Below, one piece after another: positions 25,501 to 40,500 of a DNA stretch of 60,000 nt. Position numbers and translations under genes: made by a program. The notes beneath the pieces are model-generated. The model was not told the DNA's origin. It did no database searches and saw only the letters and a program-made list of their open reading frames with translations. Source of the DNA: Antedon mediterranea. Its lineage: Eukaryota > Echinodermata > Crinoidea > Comatulida > Antedonidae. The stretch is taken from NCBI RefSeq assembly GCF_964355755.1, contig NC_092674.1:4347001-4407000 (forward strand), in the 5' to 3' direction. How positions within the stretch are numbered: the stretch's first letter is position 1; each line of letters starts with the position of its first letter.

Positions 25501-28500
25501 TACAGGGATGAGATGTGAAATATTGACGTATGGATGCCAGATAGTTGCATATGAAGGAATAAGATGCTGACCGCAATTAAGTTTACTCTAGATATAGTAT
25601 AGATGAAATGTCATACATGCAGCAGCCATGATATACATTATACATGACAGTAACATGTACAAATTACAAGATTTCTATTTAGAAAAAACAGAGATAATAA
25701 CTGTAATTGGTTTAGCTGGCATGCTACTTAGCGCGTGTAATACAGACATACACAATATTGGTATAAAGCAAGTTTACTATATGTCAGAACAGACCTATGT
25801 TAATTTAGTGTACTATTGAAGTTGCTTTTGTGATGAGAACCTTCAGTTATGTCTATACTATCAAAATAAGTGTGATGTACCCAAATATGGTAGTGATATA
25901 CCCAAATATGGTAGTGATATATCTTAGTGTCGATACAGTATATGGGCACATCACATTTTTTTTTTTTCAAATGTTTGATAGTGTAGACAGAACTTGACAG
26001 ATTTGAAACCAGAACACTGAGGTGTACTTTAAAGAGCTCCAGAATATTTTACTGTTCAGTATGCTGCTACTGTATTTTACTGTTCAGTATGCTGCTACTG
26101 TATTTTACTGTTCAGTATGCTGCTACTGTATTTTACTGTTCAGTATGCTGCTACTGTATTTTACTGTTCAGTATGCTGCTACTGTATTTTACTGTTCAGT
26201 ATGCTGTGCTACTGTATTTTACTGTTCAGTATGCTGTGCTACTGTATTTTACTGTTCAGTATGCTGCTACTGTATTTTACTGTTCAGTATGCTGCTACTG
26301 TATTTTACTGTTCAGTATGCTGCTACTGTATTTTACTGTTCAGTATGCTGCTACTGTATTTTACTGTTCAGTATGCTGCTACTGTATTTTACTGTTCAGT
26401 ATGCTGCTACTGTATTTTACTGTTCAGTATGCTGCTACTGTATTTTACTGTTCAGTATGCTGTGCTACTGTATTTTACTGTTCAGTATGCTGTGCTACTG
26501 TATTTTACTGTTCAGTATGCTGCTACTGTATTTTACTGTTCAGTATGCTGCTACTGTATTTTACTGTTCAGTATGCTGCTACTGTATTTTACTGTTCAGT
26601 ATGCTGTGCTACTGTATTTTACTGTTCAGTATGCTGCTACTGTATTTTACTGTTCAGTATGCTGTGCTACTGTATTTTACTGTTCAGTATGCTGTGCTAC
26701 TGTATTTTACTAGCCTACAAGATTTGCAATGCATTGTCAGCTTTAACTTGCAAAGTGAAAGATCCGACATATTTGCATACAAGTGAATGTAAATACAAGT
26801 AAAAGGTCGATGCATGTTAGCAGAAGCTATGCGGGATAATTAATTGATTACACATAGCCTAGAAGCATTTCAGTATCATATGCAGATTATCTAATGTGTT
26901 AGTTCACTATCAATTCTATTAATATTTCTTAAGAAGCTGGGGTGGATTGTAGAGATCGGTACTAGCCTAAGAAATATTTTTTTAAATAATAAATTGCTAT
27001 CTGAACTTGTAAAAACTAGCTGCAATTAAAAAACCGTTTTTGACATGATAGCTAAAAGTTAAAATACCTCACAAAATTGTTTAGGGTGCAAGTTGTTTTA
27101 TAAATTCGGTCTTTAGTAATCAACACTAAATTACTATAGCCCTCTTTTACACTGTATTCCATTTTAAATGACTTGTTAATTCTCTTTATTTGTGAGTTAA
27201 AAAATGGTGAGAACACAAAAGTTCAAGTAGATTATAACAATACATAATTTCTGATCAAAAATAATCAATAAAAAAATATACCATGAAACCATATGAACCA
27301 TATTATCATGAAAGACCATATTAATCAATTAAATTTAACCATTATTTTGATAATTAGTAAAATTAAGCTGAAATTAAAGCAGCAATAAATAAGAATAGGT
27401 CAAGAATATGGAACAGATGTTTTGATTGGATCGGCCATTAGTACACACAACAGCCTTCCTACTTACAAAAAACCTAAAGATTGAAAAACAAAAGGCAATA
27501 AACTTTCCATTGAGATAAAAATAAAAACAAGTTGATCTCTTAATCTAGAGGATCTTACCTTCAATTCGTCGGTTTTCACGTTCCATTCGTATCAGAATAA
27601 TCTGTTCCATGATCACTTTTCTCCAGAGGGCGCGTATCATCGCGCGGGTCTTAAACCGTGTTTCATGTTTTTTACTATCGACTTCATCACCCTGAGAACT
27701 GTTTTCATTGAAAACAGATTCTTCGGTCTCTTCACTTATTTCTAAAAATATAATCAATTAAAAATATTTATTACTGACTCTACAAAAACTGCAAAAGTCA
27801 ATTACAAATTTAAACTATATGATGAATATGAAAAAACCATTGATTCTCGACAGGAGTTGAACATAAGACACAACATTTTGTAAGCAAACATATTTAGCAG
27901 CCCACTAGTACCAATAAACAGTACTTTAAATAGTAGAAGGGGGCACCTCTAAAGCTCTGTTTACACTATCAAACTTAATGTGACAAAAAATGTGATGTGC
28001 CCATTTATGGACATGATGATGTCATATCACTACCATATTTAGGCATATAACTACCATATTTGAGGAAATCACACTTTTTTTGTCAAACTAGTTTAATAGT
28101 GTAGACAGAACATTAGAAATTGTCCCCTTAATTAGCCCCCAACCCCTCCCTTTCCTTTCCTTGAAAAGTGTTCCCTAAATGCATGTAAAAAGGTATTTAA
28201 CAATTACGCATACAAAAATGTTACATTATGTAAATAGGCCAAAAACAGTGATCAATTCACATTGGTTGTTTATCTTGTGTATAAAATTAGGCCTATAAGT
28301 TAAAGACCCATTCCCAACAATTTGTGACGTTTTGTAAAAATAATGCATATATATTACTTTAAAAACATTAAACCAGGTCATTCCTTGTCTTATGTGCGTT
28401 TTATGGTAAATTATGATAAAAAGAGAGAAACAATGCAGCACCCAAGTAGCTCGTGGTAAATTACCTCTCGTCGGCTGTCTTTAGGCCTAGCCTAGCTAGG

Positions 28501-31500
28501 CTTAGTTTTGTATGCCTAGCCGGTAAACATCGGTAACCTACAAACATCGTACGCAAGCTATATGCCTAGCCAGACGTTGTATAGTTGCTGCATTAATTAT
28601 CTTTCTGTTTTTGACAGACTCTGTTGATACAAATTGGGGGAAACCCAGTATTTTCACTGAAAATTTAGGAGTCTTCTATTTGTTTTGACTTCACAATTGA
28701 TCGAAAAGTGGATAAATTACAGAAGAAAAGGTTGGGATTTATAGCGGGCCGCTAAAATTATTAGAATCGCCTTATTTTTCATATTTTTACCCATTTAAAG
28801 ACGAAAAAAGTTATCTCAATAGAACCATATAGTGTTTATTTTTACATTAATGTAGTTTGTGATCTTAAATTAGATCTAAAAAACGTAGGGAATGGGCAAT
28901 GAACTATACATTGATCATAAGAATCTATATTCCAGTTCAAAGTAATCTTATTTTATTGCCTCATCACTGCCTGTGTCATCATGAAATATGATTCTGTCAG
29001 ATATGCTTTTAGACGTCTTGTGAGACATTGTAAAGTGGCATCGTCTTTTAATATTCCAAACACGATATGACTCTGTACGCTCCATCTCTCTAGTGACTAT
29101 GAGTTATAAGCTTAAGCTTTGGAGTGTACACAACTAGCTCGTGTGCACTTTAAAGAACCTAGTACATCTTTCGAGACGAGTAGGGGGTTACCCAGTTGTA
29201 TTAGTACATCACAGCCACTGATCACAAACTGGGCCCTCTGGGAGACCAGTCTTTGACTGAAGAGGTTACCCAGTATAAATATATATTTCAATCAATCAAT
29301 CAATCATAGATATGAACAACAATGTACAATATTGACAACACCCCATCCAGAGTACAGTAGTACTCAACATATTGTTCAACATATTGTATTGAACATATTG
29401 TTTATGTATTGTCCCCAAAAACGTGAACAATTTAGATTGATAAAACCAGACATTGAATAGAACATTTTAATCAAGAATCCGTCAAAACAGGAAGGAAAAA
29501 ATATGGAAGGAAAAATAATTGTTTCACTATAAAACAAACAGTTAAATTTAATCAAAAAACATTGTCTGACAGGCAATTTGACTTTTTAAGAACAATATTT
29601 TTGTTTTCAATCCAATTTTTGGTCCAAAAAATGGCATATACTGGTATTACTTTAAACATTTTACAAATTAATTTTTCAGAAACAAAATCAATCTAATGTG
29701 CCGAAACTTATATTTTACAATGTGATTTTCAAGATTTAAGTTATATATACCCGCTATTTATTTGTGAATATATTATAGATATCCATATTTAAAAATGTTC
29801 ATTCTCAGGACCCATATCAACCTATTTTTTATGAGTGTTATATGTTAATCTATATTGTATAATAGTCATATAAATATTTATATAAAAATGTGAAGAAAAA
29901 AAAGGTAGGGAAAACAAAAAAAAGGACACTTCGCATTGTAGGCTACTCATGAACTGACCATAGAGATTGAATGACCAAACAAAAAAGTTATAATTAATAT
30001 CTTGTGACATTAAAAAATACTAAAAGTCTAATATGCAAGTGTCTATGCAAGATAAAAGTATGAACATTGTCTGAAATAGACTTGTTTTCAATTAAAGTGT
30101 TATATGCCTTTAACGATGATGTGTTATTGGGAAAAACATTAACAACACAACGCACGACATACTACACATCTGAAAGGTCATAGGTAAACGCATCCATCAA
30201 TGACACGCAAGATGCATAGCAACAAATTTATTTTGCTGTTTTGAAGGATTCACATAGATCATATTCACATATCCACTATTTTAGTTATTTTTCAATGTTG
30301 CATGCAGCTGCCTAGTAGTGTTCTAGTCTATTAGCCACAAAGGTTCAATTTCAATGTTGTCCATTTATTTTACTTCCTGAAGCAAGAAATAACCACATTT
30401 TGTTTCCGTAAAATTTACCAAAATAAAATGCGATTAATTTAGGATGGACTTGTGTGACACATTAAAAAATGGCAAAATGGAATTATATACAGAATATAGC
30501 TTCAAATTGAGTTTTTTATTTCATCTACCATAAAGTAACAAGTCCTAAAGCTCTGTCCACACTATCAAACTAGTTAGACAAAATAAGTTTGATGTACCAA
30601 ATATGGTAGTAATACTGACATCATCATGTCCATGTTTTTTTTTTTTTTTATATTTTTTTTTTATTTTATTCAATTTTCAGGTACAACAATACATGACAAT
30701 ACAGCGGTGCAGCACCCTGAGGATTGCCATGAGTGCAAAGCACTATCGAGATGGCTCTCCATATACTGCACTAGAACATATAAGACAAACATATACACAA
30801 GATGCTCTACATAAACAAAGACTTTTTTTTGTCACATAAAGTTTGAAAATGTAGACAGAGCTTTAAGGTTATTTAATTTCATTTGATTTGACAATAATTG
30901 ATATTAAAATTATAGAAATTGATAGTGTAGACAGAGTACCAATGCAAGCTTTGCAGCCCAAAGATCCCTTTGGATCAAAGCTGCCAACAAACGGTTCTCA
31001 TTCACATGTCCACAACCCTTACCTGGTACTGCTTTGGCCGGAGTGACCACTCGGTTAAAGATGGCCTGTCTCCATGATGTTTGTCTCCTAGGAGTCATTG
31101 GATGATACGGTGATGAGGTCATATGTGTACTTCTTCTATCATCAAAGCTCATTGTCCTGATCAGAAAAAAACAAAAATGCTATAAAATATCAAAATTTTA
31201 AAACTATAAAATAACATAATGTTCTTACATCTTGATATAATATCCCTTTCCTAGCTTAGCAAAAGGAGGATTTCACGCACACCGGGTATGCAACACTAGC
31301 ATTTCATATTGCTAGGAGATGCAAACGTGGTATTCTCTAATAAATATTACATAAACTGAATACTGTAGGCAATTTTGAATGTTGATAAATTGAAAATTTT
31401 AATCAGCCAAAAATGTAATTATTTTAAGTAAGTTTTTAATTCCATTATAATATAAATAAATATTTTATAAAAAAAATGCTTACTGAGATAAACTATTATA

Positions 31501-34500
31501 AATTATTAAAATACTAAATTTAAAATTCTAGTCATGATGTAATATAAAAAAAATATTTGATAAATAATATTTCATATTTCAAGCTAAATGAATATTCATA
31601 CAGTAATTAATATGATTCATATACATTTGTATAATATGCCATGCATTAATTATTTACTGTAGTAAAACAGTACAGTACATAGCACAGCAGACAATGGTAA
31701 GATTTAATTCACAGCATAAAACACTACATAACAATTAAATACCATGTCTAGTACACACTTTCTATAACCAGACTAGAATAAAACCTTTTGTATAGTATGA
31801 CTATTAAGCTCTGTCCACACTATGAAATTAGAAAAAAAGTGTGATGTGCCCAAATATGGTAGTGATATGCCCAAATATGGTAGTGATATGACATAATCAT
31901 TTCTATATAAGGGCACATCACATTTTGTTGTCATAAAGTTTGATAATGTAAACAGAGCTTTAAACAGCCATGTAGCTCCCTGGGAAAACATGATAGCTAA
32001 TTCCACAAGGAATACATAGAAACTGATACATACTCATATTAACTGATATAGTCATATTAAATAATAAAATGTTAAAGCTTTTTAATCACCAGAAATGAAA
32101 ATATCTTGTTAGTTTTTAAAGAAACAATATAATTTTTCATGTTTCTTTTACATAAAAGTTCTTTGCCTTTTACCACTGCAATACAACTGATTAAAATTTC
32201 AATTTACATTGATTAAAACTTAATAGTATTTAAAGTACACTGCAACCAAGAAAGAAAGCTACCAGCTGCCACTCACCTAGAGAGATAGGGAGGATCCATG
32301 TTGGGGCAGGGGTGCTCCTTCCTACAATTTTTTTCCCCCAATTCAATATCTCTTTCGATATGTTTCGACAGACTATTATTAATATCATTATGTTAGCGCT
32401 CCCTGTTTTAAAACTCCTGGATCCTCCCCTGAGAGTAAGACCTTGCCATCACAAAATGGGAAACAAAATTTGATCAATAGTTTTTGTAAATAATAATTTT
32501 AGTTATGAGTATTGATAGAAAGTTAATGTTCATGATAAAAACACATTTTAAAGCTTTAAAATGTGTATTTATCATGAAAATATACTTTTATTAATATTGG
32601 TTTACAAGCTGAGAACTGGGACAGTTGCATTAGTGCTGGGGAGGCCAATGCTTAACAAATTGATCTATGTGATTTATTGCACTGAAAAGCTTGAAATTAA
32701 AAGGTACAGTTATTTTCTTTGTGATGGCAAGCTAGAAGAAAACAGGGAGGTAAGAATAAATACCTCCCAGCTAGAAAGAACAATGGCTACTGTATAATAT
32801 AGCAACTACACCAAAAAACACAACAAAATGACACACATAGATTCTAGAGCAAGGACTACCTATTTATCCAATTGAACAAACATCCCAATATTTATACTCT
32901 CTGTTGAGTGGAATAATTTTTGTAACAAAATCTCAATTAACTCAAAGATCATGAAAACTTTGGGCAAAAGGGAAAATTGGTTTATTGTATACTGTATAGT
33001 ATATAGAGTTTAATGAAAAACATGCACAGAAAATATAACTATGTTTGGCTGAAGCAAACATGTCATATGGCGTAGAATCTATGTATGAGCGTATTAATAG
33101 AATGTATATTTGAAAGTAACAATACTTGAATTAATGAACATGCATCAATAATACAGAATATATTACTGATAGATATTGATCCTTTGATATCTTACCCTTG
33201 GTTCTCACTTGTGTTTTTACTTCTTTTGAGTTAAGAAGATTAAAAAGAAACAATTAAAATCAATTTAAGGTTACCACACACAAACAATACCTTTAAAAGG
33301 TTATACAGTACTTTAAAATAAGTTTGAACTTATGATAGATCGAAGGCCATTAGAGATGTTATTAAATTCATATCAAGGCCTGTTGCTTTCTTAAATACAG
33401 CATCTATGGGAAGAGACAATGTGGTTATTCTCTTAACATAAAATATTCACTACCACTTCAATTGTAAAATTGTTTAAAAAAATATAATAATCAATTTACC
33501 TGCTTAATGGCACTGGTGTCCCTCCATACCTGTTGATGACTGGTCTGGGTCTATGTAACTCTTTTCTAACTGGTGGAGAACTTTTCCTTGGTAAAGTTGG
33601 AGTGGTAGGCGAGTCACCTAGTGTTTTACTTCGTGGGCGCATCGGCGTGACTGACGCCTCATAATGGCCCGCTGTGCTATTGTTCTCGCCTTCCATGGAT
33701 GGGCTTTTCTTTGGAAGGGTTCGTTCGTTTTTCACAGGTGAGTAAGTTTGTAAGCTTTTGGCCGGTGATTTCAATGAGTCACCTGGGGACTGTGAATTCT
33801 GAAAAAACAAAGAAATTTAATTCTTTTCTTTCTGAATTGTTTTGTTTGTTAAAGTACTAGGTTTATTTTGATTGGGAATTTCTATAGGATATTAGTCATG
33901 GGTGTAGAATCTCCTTCACCCAAAAATAAATGCATTATAAATCACTAGTAAGAAAGTATTTGAGACCATTTTCAAAAATGTTGGGAGAGTTTTCAAATTT
34001 TCAGGCCAGGGTCCAAAATCATATATTTATTTACATTTAATAAATCATCATTTGTAAAGGAAAAATTACAATTACTATTATTAATATTATATAAATAAAA
34101 AATTAACTTACATGGCTAAAACTGTGACTATGAGGTTTGTAGTGAGGGTTGACTAAACTAGCGTCGTCTGCTACTTTCGATGGAGTCTTCTCCGTGTTAC
34201 TCCGACTGCGTCCCTGTACGTATGTGACAGAACAGTAAACATTATGTTGATGGTTTGAGCAATTATGCAACGAAATCAATAGTTAGAGTATCCATGGCCT
34301 TGTCAGAAGAATGGAATATCTAAGCAGCCTAACAAGTTAACTATTGAATGTTAATTGTTATTGAACAACCTTGCATTAATGAACACTTATGTAAATTTTT
34401 AGTCAATCAATTGATGTTACTATTTAGATATGATTCTAAATTAGACATTATACAATCATTTTAATTACATTCCTCTGACAGTGACAGACTCAATCTGGTG

Positions 34501-37500
34501 ACATCTATGACCTTTAACCCCTCATTGGTTACGGTACCAACTATAAACCTGCATGGACCTTGATATCATTAACACATATTGTGTTAAAATCAATATTATC
34601 AAGAAACGGCAATACAATCACGATTATTAATAATTGATACTTTACCTTGGACAAGAAGCTATCAAGTAATGATCGCTTTGCCCTGTTCTTAAAATTCTCA
34701 AGTTTTGACGTCGGAGGTACTGGTTTGGGATCCATTGTGTTTGTCTTTGGTGATTCCTAGATATAACAAAAGAATAAATAAAAATGTACTTTAAAAGAGG
34801 TTTTTATACAATTCATTGAATAAAAACTCAATAATTAATTAGATACAGTAAATGCATTGTAATGACAAAAGAATCACAAACAACAAAACACAATCAATGC
34901 ACTGTCTACACTATAAAACTCTATGTGACAGTGGCATGCACAAATATGGTAGTGTTATGCCAAAATATGGTAGTGATATGACATCATCATGCTCATATAT
35001 GGGCACACCACACATTTTTTTTGTCAAAATAGTTTGATAGTGTAGACAGAGCTTTAGATAAAGAGAATAGTAGTCATGTGGTTCCACACCACAGAAACGT
35101 ACAGTAACATAGGGCCAAAGCCTGTTTTCTACAAGCATGAATCGTGTGTCAGCATATTTCAACCTTTAAAATAAATCCCTTTCTGTGATAAATTTAGTTC
35201 CTCAAGTTTTTGCTTCACTGAAAATTAGTAATTTTTAGTAGATGTATTGTCCCTTTGACTAATTCCAAGAAAATAAAAAATAAAAGATTTCGAAAAAAGG
35301 TGGGTCATTTTGAAGTATCATAATAGTTATTAACTATAGTATCACCAAAAATTTTTCGAAAAAAAAAAAAATTTAACTGAAATACAGACGTTTTTTTGTT
35401 TAAAAAATAACTTTGACTTCCAGTCAAAGTTTTCAATCAAAACATATCCCATAATGAAACGAGCTTGTTTGGCTACTCTCTATGCATAATCATAAAACTT
35501 CCTCATGATCTGTGTGAAAATACCTTCTTAACCGTGACGAGTTGTAAACAATCCTAATTTAGCATATGCATAATGCGTACTCATGGTTTGAAATCTTTGT
35601 TTACTTTCGCTCGTGACGATTTTCCAGATGAAATGTAATCAAACTAATTTACCTGTTAATTACGTAAACCTATTGTTTTTGGCTCAAATTTTCGACTAAA
35701 AGTGAATAACTTTAATATTACTTTGATATGGCCACTTTAAATTTAGAATATTTTTTTGTGTTTAAAGGGACAATACATCTTTAAGCGAAAAAAAACAACC
35801 AATCAGAGCTCATGAAATGCACACATGCAAATCGTAACGCCTAGCAGAAAAATCGCAGCTATTCGCTTTTGTAATGAAAAATTATATAAGGTAGCGCAAT
35901 TTTTTTCTGCAAAAAATACTTTATAGATGTTTGTTGATGACAATAAAGGTCGGCTTTGAATCATTCATATCCTCTATTCAGAGAACACTATTCTATGGCC
36001 TGATAAATCTATATTAGCAATTAATTAAGGAAGTTTCAAAGACATAATATGTTCCCAAAACCCTGCTTCTAAAAAGTGGCCCCCAATTGGAGATACTGTA
36101 CAAAGTACTATATTTTTAGTACTTTTCAATCTATTGGATAAACAAAAAAGAAAAATTCTCTCCTATTGCATTAGGACCCAAATGAAATTATTTCAAGATC
36201 AAAGATACTAAGCTGTATAAGTATAAACACATCCTTGGGGTAGAAAGACTTTACCTCTGAAATGCGAGTAACTTTCAGCCAAGTGATGCATGTGCTTATT
36301 TATACTAAAGCTTATTATTTCAATCCTAATCCAGTATAAATATATATTTCAATTCAATTCAATTCAATCCTTAAGGATAGTAAACTAAAAATATCAAACT
36401 ATTTTGACAAAAAAATATCTGATGTACCCAAATATGGTAATATGACATCATCATGTCCATACATGGGCACATCACATTTTGTTTGAGAGGCAGGCTTCAG
36501 TACCAGCCTGAAGCAGATCCAAGATGTGTGGAAAGGAACGCCAAATGTGGCATCTTTTATCGACCTTAAAAATATTTTTTTTTGTCTGACTATACGTAAG
36601 TACTATTCATATGTTATTGTTTAAAGGTTTGCATGGTGAAATCAAATGTTGATATAAAGTTCTCAATCCTGTGGATGATCAAAGCATATATTGATCGAAA
36701 CTTCGGGAAACTCAACAGTTTTTTTCAGAACTAATATACGTGATGTACCGCAAACTTTATATCAACACTTTTTGGTTCGTTTTTGGCCAGGGTTCATTTT
36801 ACTGTACCTGTGGTTTCTTTTCTTGAGTATGGCTAATGTGAATATGTACTTTCTGATCTTGTCTACAGATACCCAATAACATACTCATCATTCTCTCATT
36901 CTCCTCTTGTTTAGTTTTAAATTTTGCATCCTAAAAGAAAAAAAAAACATATTTATATTTTAAAGCTCTGTTTACACTATCAAACTTTATGTTACCAAAA
37001 AAATGTGATGTGACCATATGGACATGATGATGTCATATCAATACCATAATTTGGGAACACCACATTTTTTTTTTTTTAACTTGTAGTCATATCACTACAA
37101 TATTTGGGCAGCATCACATATTTTTTTGCTTTAGATTAGAATGTAAAACAATCCTTAAAAAGTTTTCATTTTCCAAATGAATTCTTAAAAACTAAAAAAT
37201 TCATACTATACTAGGTGTGGTTTACACTGTCAGAAAACTAGGTCATCTGTAAATAGTACTGAACAATAAACTTGATATAAATATAGATTTTTATTTTTCA
37301 ATCAATAAAGTGACTTTCTCAATGTATTATTTTATTATTCATAAGTCAATAATGTACAGTACCTCACTGAATAATTTCACAAAATAATAGGAACAAATAT
37401 TACTTATAAATCAAATACTGGTAATAATATTATACAAAATGGTGATATACTTTATGAACAAGTATAAATAAATGCTAATTTCAGTATGTATTATTAAGGT

Positions 37501-40500
37501 CAAAAGGTCAAACCACATACTAAGATTTCCCATGTGCAAATTAAATTAGAAAACTTGTTAACAACATCTTGGAAAATGTCGGATTTTACAAGTCACAAGT
37601 TTGAACATTGTATAAAACAAGAACAATTTTTGGTGAAATTTATAATGTAGAAAAAGACCTTATTTAATCTGAGCTAAATCTGCAAAATTTAGCTCAGAGT
37701 TAAATATGATTATCTTTAGACACTTTGTCATAGAATGTCGATAAGTAATATTGATCATTTTCACTTGTTTTTATGTCATTATTTGATATGCAGAGGATAA
37801 AAAAAAGAAATCCAATTACTTATAAATACATTTAAAATCCTGGTTTAACTTATGCATACAGGAATTGAATACTATAATATGTTAAAAAATATGCAGCAGC
37901 ATGATGTCCATATTGGCAACACACATGGAAAATTAATTATTTCTTTATAGTGAAATATCACAGTTGAAAATAACAGGTTAAAAACATTGTAAAATCTTCA
38001 ATATAAAACAGCATTAATTTCTCCCAGTGAAATCTTATTGTATGTGTAGTGCTGGTACAATCAGTTGCCCGATGTTCCAGGGCAATCAACAAGTTATGTG
38101 GGCAACTTAAAAAACTTCGTCTCCAGTTTATGGTGAAGAAATTTGGATAAAAATAAAGAGGAACCAAAAAATTGCAAAGAGAAACAAAAAATTGCAAAGA
38201 GCAACAAAATCGTTCTGTGTTTCTGCAAACACTGATCAGTGATATTCAACTCAATAAATTATATCTGTCTATGTGAGTGAGTGGTCGAGTGGTTGAAGAC
38301 AGTGGAACCGTAATTACGTAGCCATAAAATCGGCAAGGGTTCGAGGCTCACTCGCTCCATGGTTTTGGTGGTAGAATGAGTCTTCTCAGATAAGGACTAT
38401 ATAAACCATAGGTCCAGTGTACACATCTAAACTCATGTGCACTTTAAAGAACCTAGTAAATCTTTAAGACGAGTAGGGGTCCCCCGGTAGTATACACACA
38501 GCCACTGTCACTCAAGCCACTGATCATATCTCTGAGAGACCAATCTTTGACTGAAGAGGTTACCCAGTATAAATTTTAATAAATAAAATCAAAAACAAAT
38601 AAATTAATAAATAAAAAAAAGTACAGTATAATACAGTACTATAGTATGTATGATACTATATTAAGCTCTGTCTACACTATCAAACTTTATGTGACAACAA
38701 AATGTGATGTGTGGACATGATGATGATATCACTACAGTTTTTGGGCACATCACACTTCTGTTATCAAACTAGTTTGATAGTGTAGACAGAGTTTTATAGT
38801 ACATTCCTCACCCAAGATTAGATTTTTGTCATCCACAATTTACATTTCTCTTACACGACCCACTATTGTTGAAATCTAATGTATTACTTACAACATGCAT
38901 TCACTCAATTCACGTAATCTGCATTTTACATACAAAAAATCCTACCTTACACTTTCAACTAATCCCGATAAGAACACCGCCAGCAAAATGATAAAATTTC
39001 CCAGAAATATCAAAAAGAGTAGGCGGATTTACAAGAGAGTGAAATGAAATGCTACTTTTAATGAATGACTGGGCACGTAATGAAATTTAAAACAGTGGCA
39101 AGAATGAATGTCAAGAATCTGTGGCTCTGAAGGAAGGAAATTGACTGCAAGTCTCTCGTCACATCTGACTGATGTTTGTGAAGTTCATTAAAGTTGGAAG
39201 AAAACAATATAACAAAGTTTGATGAATACTGTGTAATGTTATAAAGTATTTACAATAACATTTAAATATTTTTGTATTATTAAAAAAAAAATTTGAATTT
39301 TTACTTTTAATTAATTTAGAAAATCTTCAATATATATTTTTAAATGACTGCAACATCTACAAATTGATACAAAAACTGATTTAAGGGAATAAGCCCATGA
39401 GCCTATATTAGATCTGCATTAAAGTATAGTATAGAGCTGTATACAATGTTATGCTCCATGGTAATAAGTATACAAGTTATATTACATTTTAACCAATTTG
39501 ATGTTTAAAATGTGAGTTTGTTAAATACGTGTATCAGAATTGTTTGACAAAAAATAATGAAATATAAATTATATTATTATTTTATTATAATAAAACAATA
39601 AAGCATATTATAATATTTATATGAAAAATGTTTATTTTGTATAGTTTTCCATTCAAAGTGTTATCACAGGTAAAAAGTCCAGTTACTACAGTAGTCCTAA
39701 ACTAAAACATATCCAGAAACTTTGATAACAAAATCAAATAATCTTACCTTGTGACTACATTAAAGGAATACTTTAGGCCTACAATGTATATTCCATATTA
39801 AACTGCTATCGAACTGTTACATACTCATTAAACCAGTAGTGTACAATATAATAACAGCGTTTCTTTATATTATTATACCTGAATTAATCTTTATTAAACA
39901 GACTTTCTTTCAAGTTCAATGGGCTTTTGTTATTTAGATTCTGGTTTGTTATTATAGGTAGCCAGAATACAATGACCAAACCACATGAACTACTAGCCTA
40001 TGTTAGTTTACAATACAAGACAGAGGAAACTAAACATAAAATAACAGCAGATAAACAAATATTAAAAAGATGTATTTATTGGTTTGAATTATCGATTTTT
40101 TTAATCCAAACTTCCTGAAAAAATGCTTTTTAAAGAAGGTTTGTACATACTTCCTTTTCAAATTAAATATTATTAAATAAAATTTGTAGAAAATTTGTAT
40201 CAAAATGTTTGTACAATCACGGAGGTACTTAATTTATGAATATTAATATTCAATTAATTGATACCTTATAGGCCTATAAATAAAATGAATCTCAAGCAAT
40301 GCTGTATTAATTACACAAACAAATATCCAAATTCATATTAATTTTTATTTTAAATATTTAACTCGATAGCAATATTTGATAGTATTTTGCTTTTATTCAA
40401 TTCGACAGACATACAGAATTAGATTTGTTTTCTCCCAGCCTTTTGCGAATAACGAATAATATTCCATTAGCTTTTCGGATACGTAAACAAAATTATACTT

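Larger units (their letters stand above)
19136..27558. other. Intron (8.4 kb) between RabGAP exons 10 and 11
   Basis: Contains the 28/30-bp minisatellite, two CArG-MITEs, a SINE, a LINE relic, a hairpin MITE and AT-rich filler. 21600-23900 is AT-rich with nothing named. Confidence 0.85.
31157..33499. other. Intron between RabGAP exons 8 and 9
   Basis: Apart from a CArG-MITE and the GGATCC-ended element, this is AT-rich sequence with no recognisable content. A frame at 32561-32797 has no homology that I recognise. Confidence 0.8.

Noticed and set aside
26022-26802. Long plus-strand frames of 198-254 codons
   Set aside because: These are repeat artefacts of a 28/30-bp unit, with no non-repetitive domain and an intronic position.
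33496-33810. Taking the open frame MFFQ... as a separate small gene
   Set aside because: Its edges coincide with a TTTTTCAG acceptor and a GT donor, and phases match flanking RabGAP exons.
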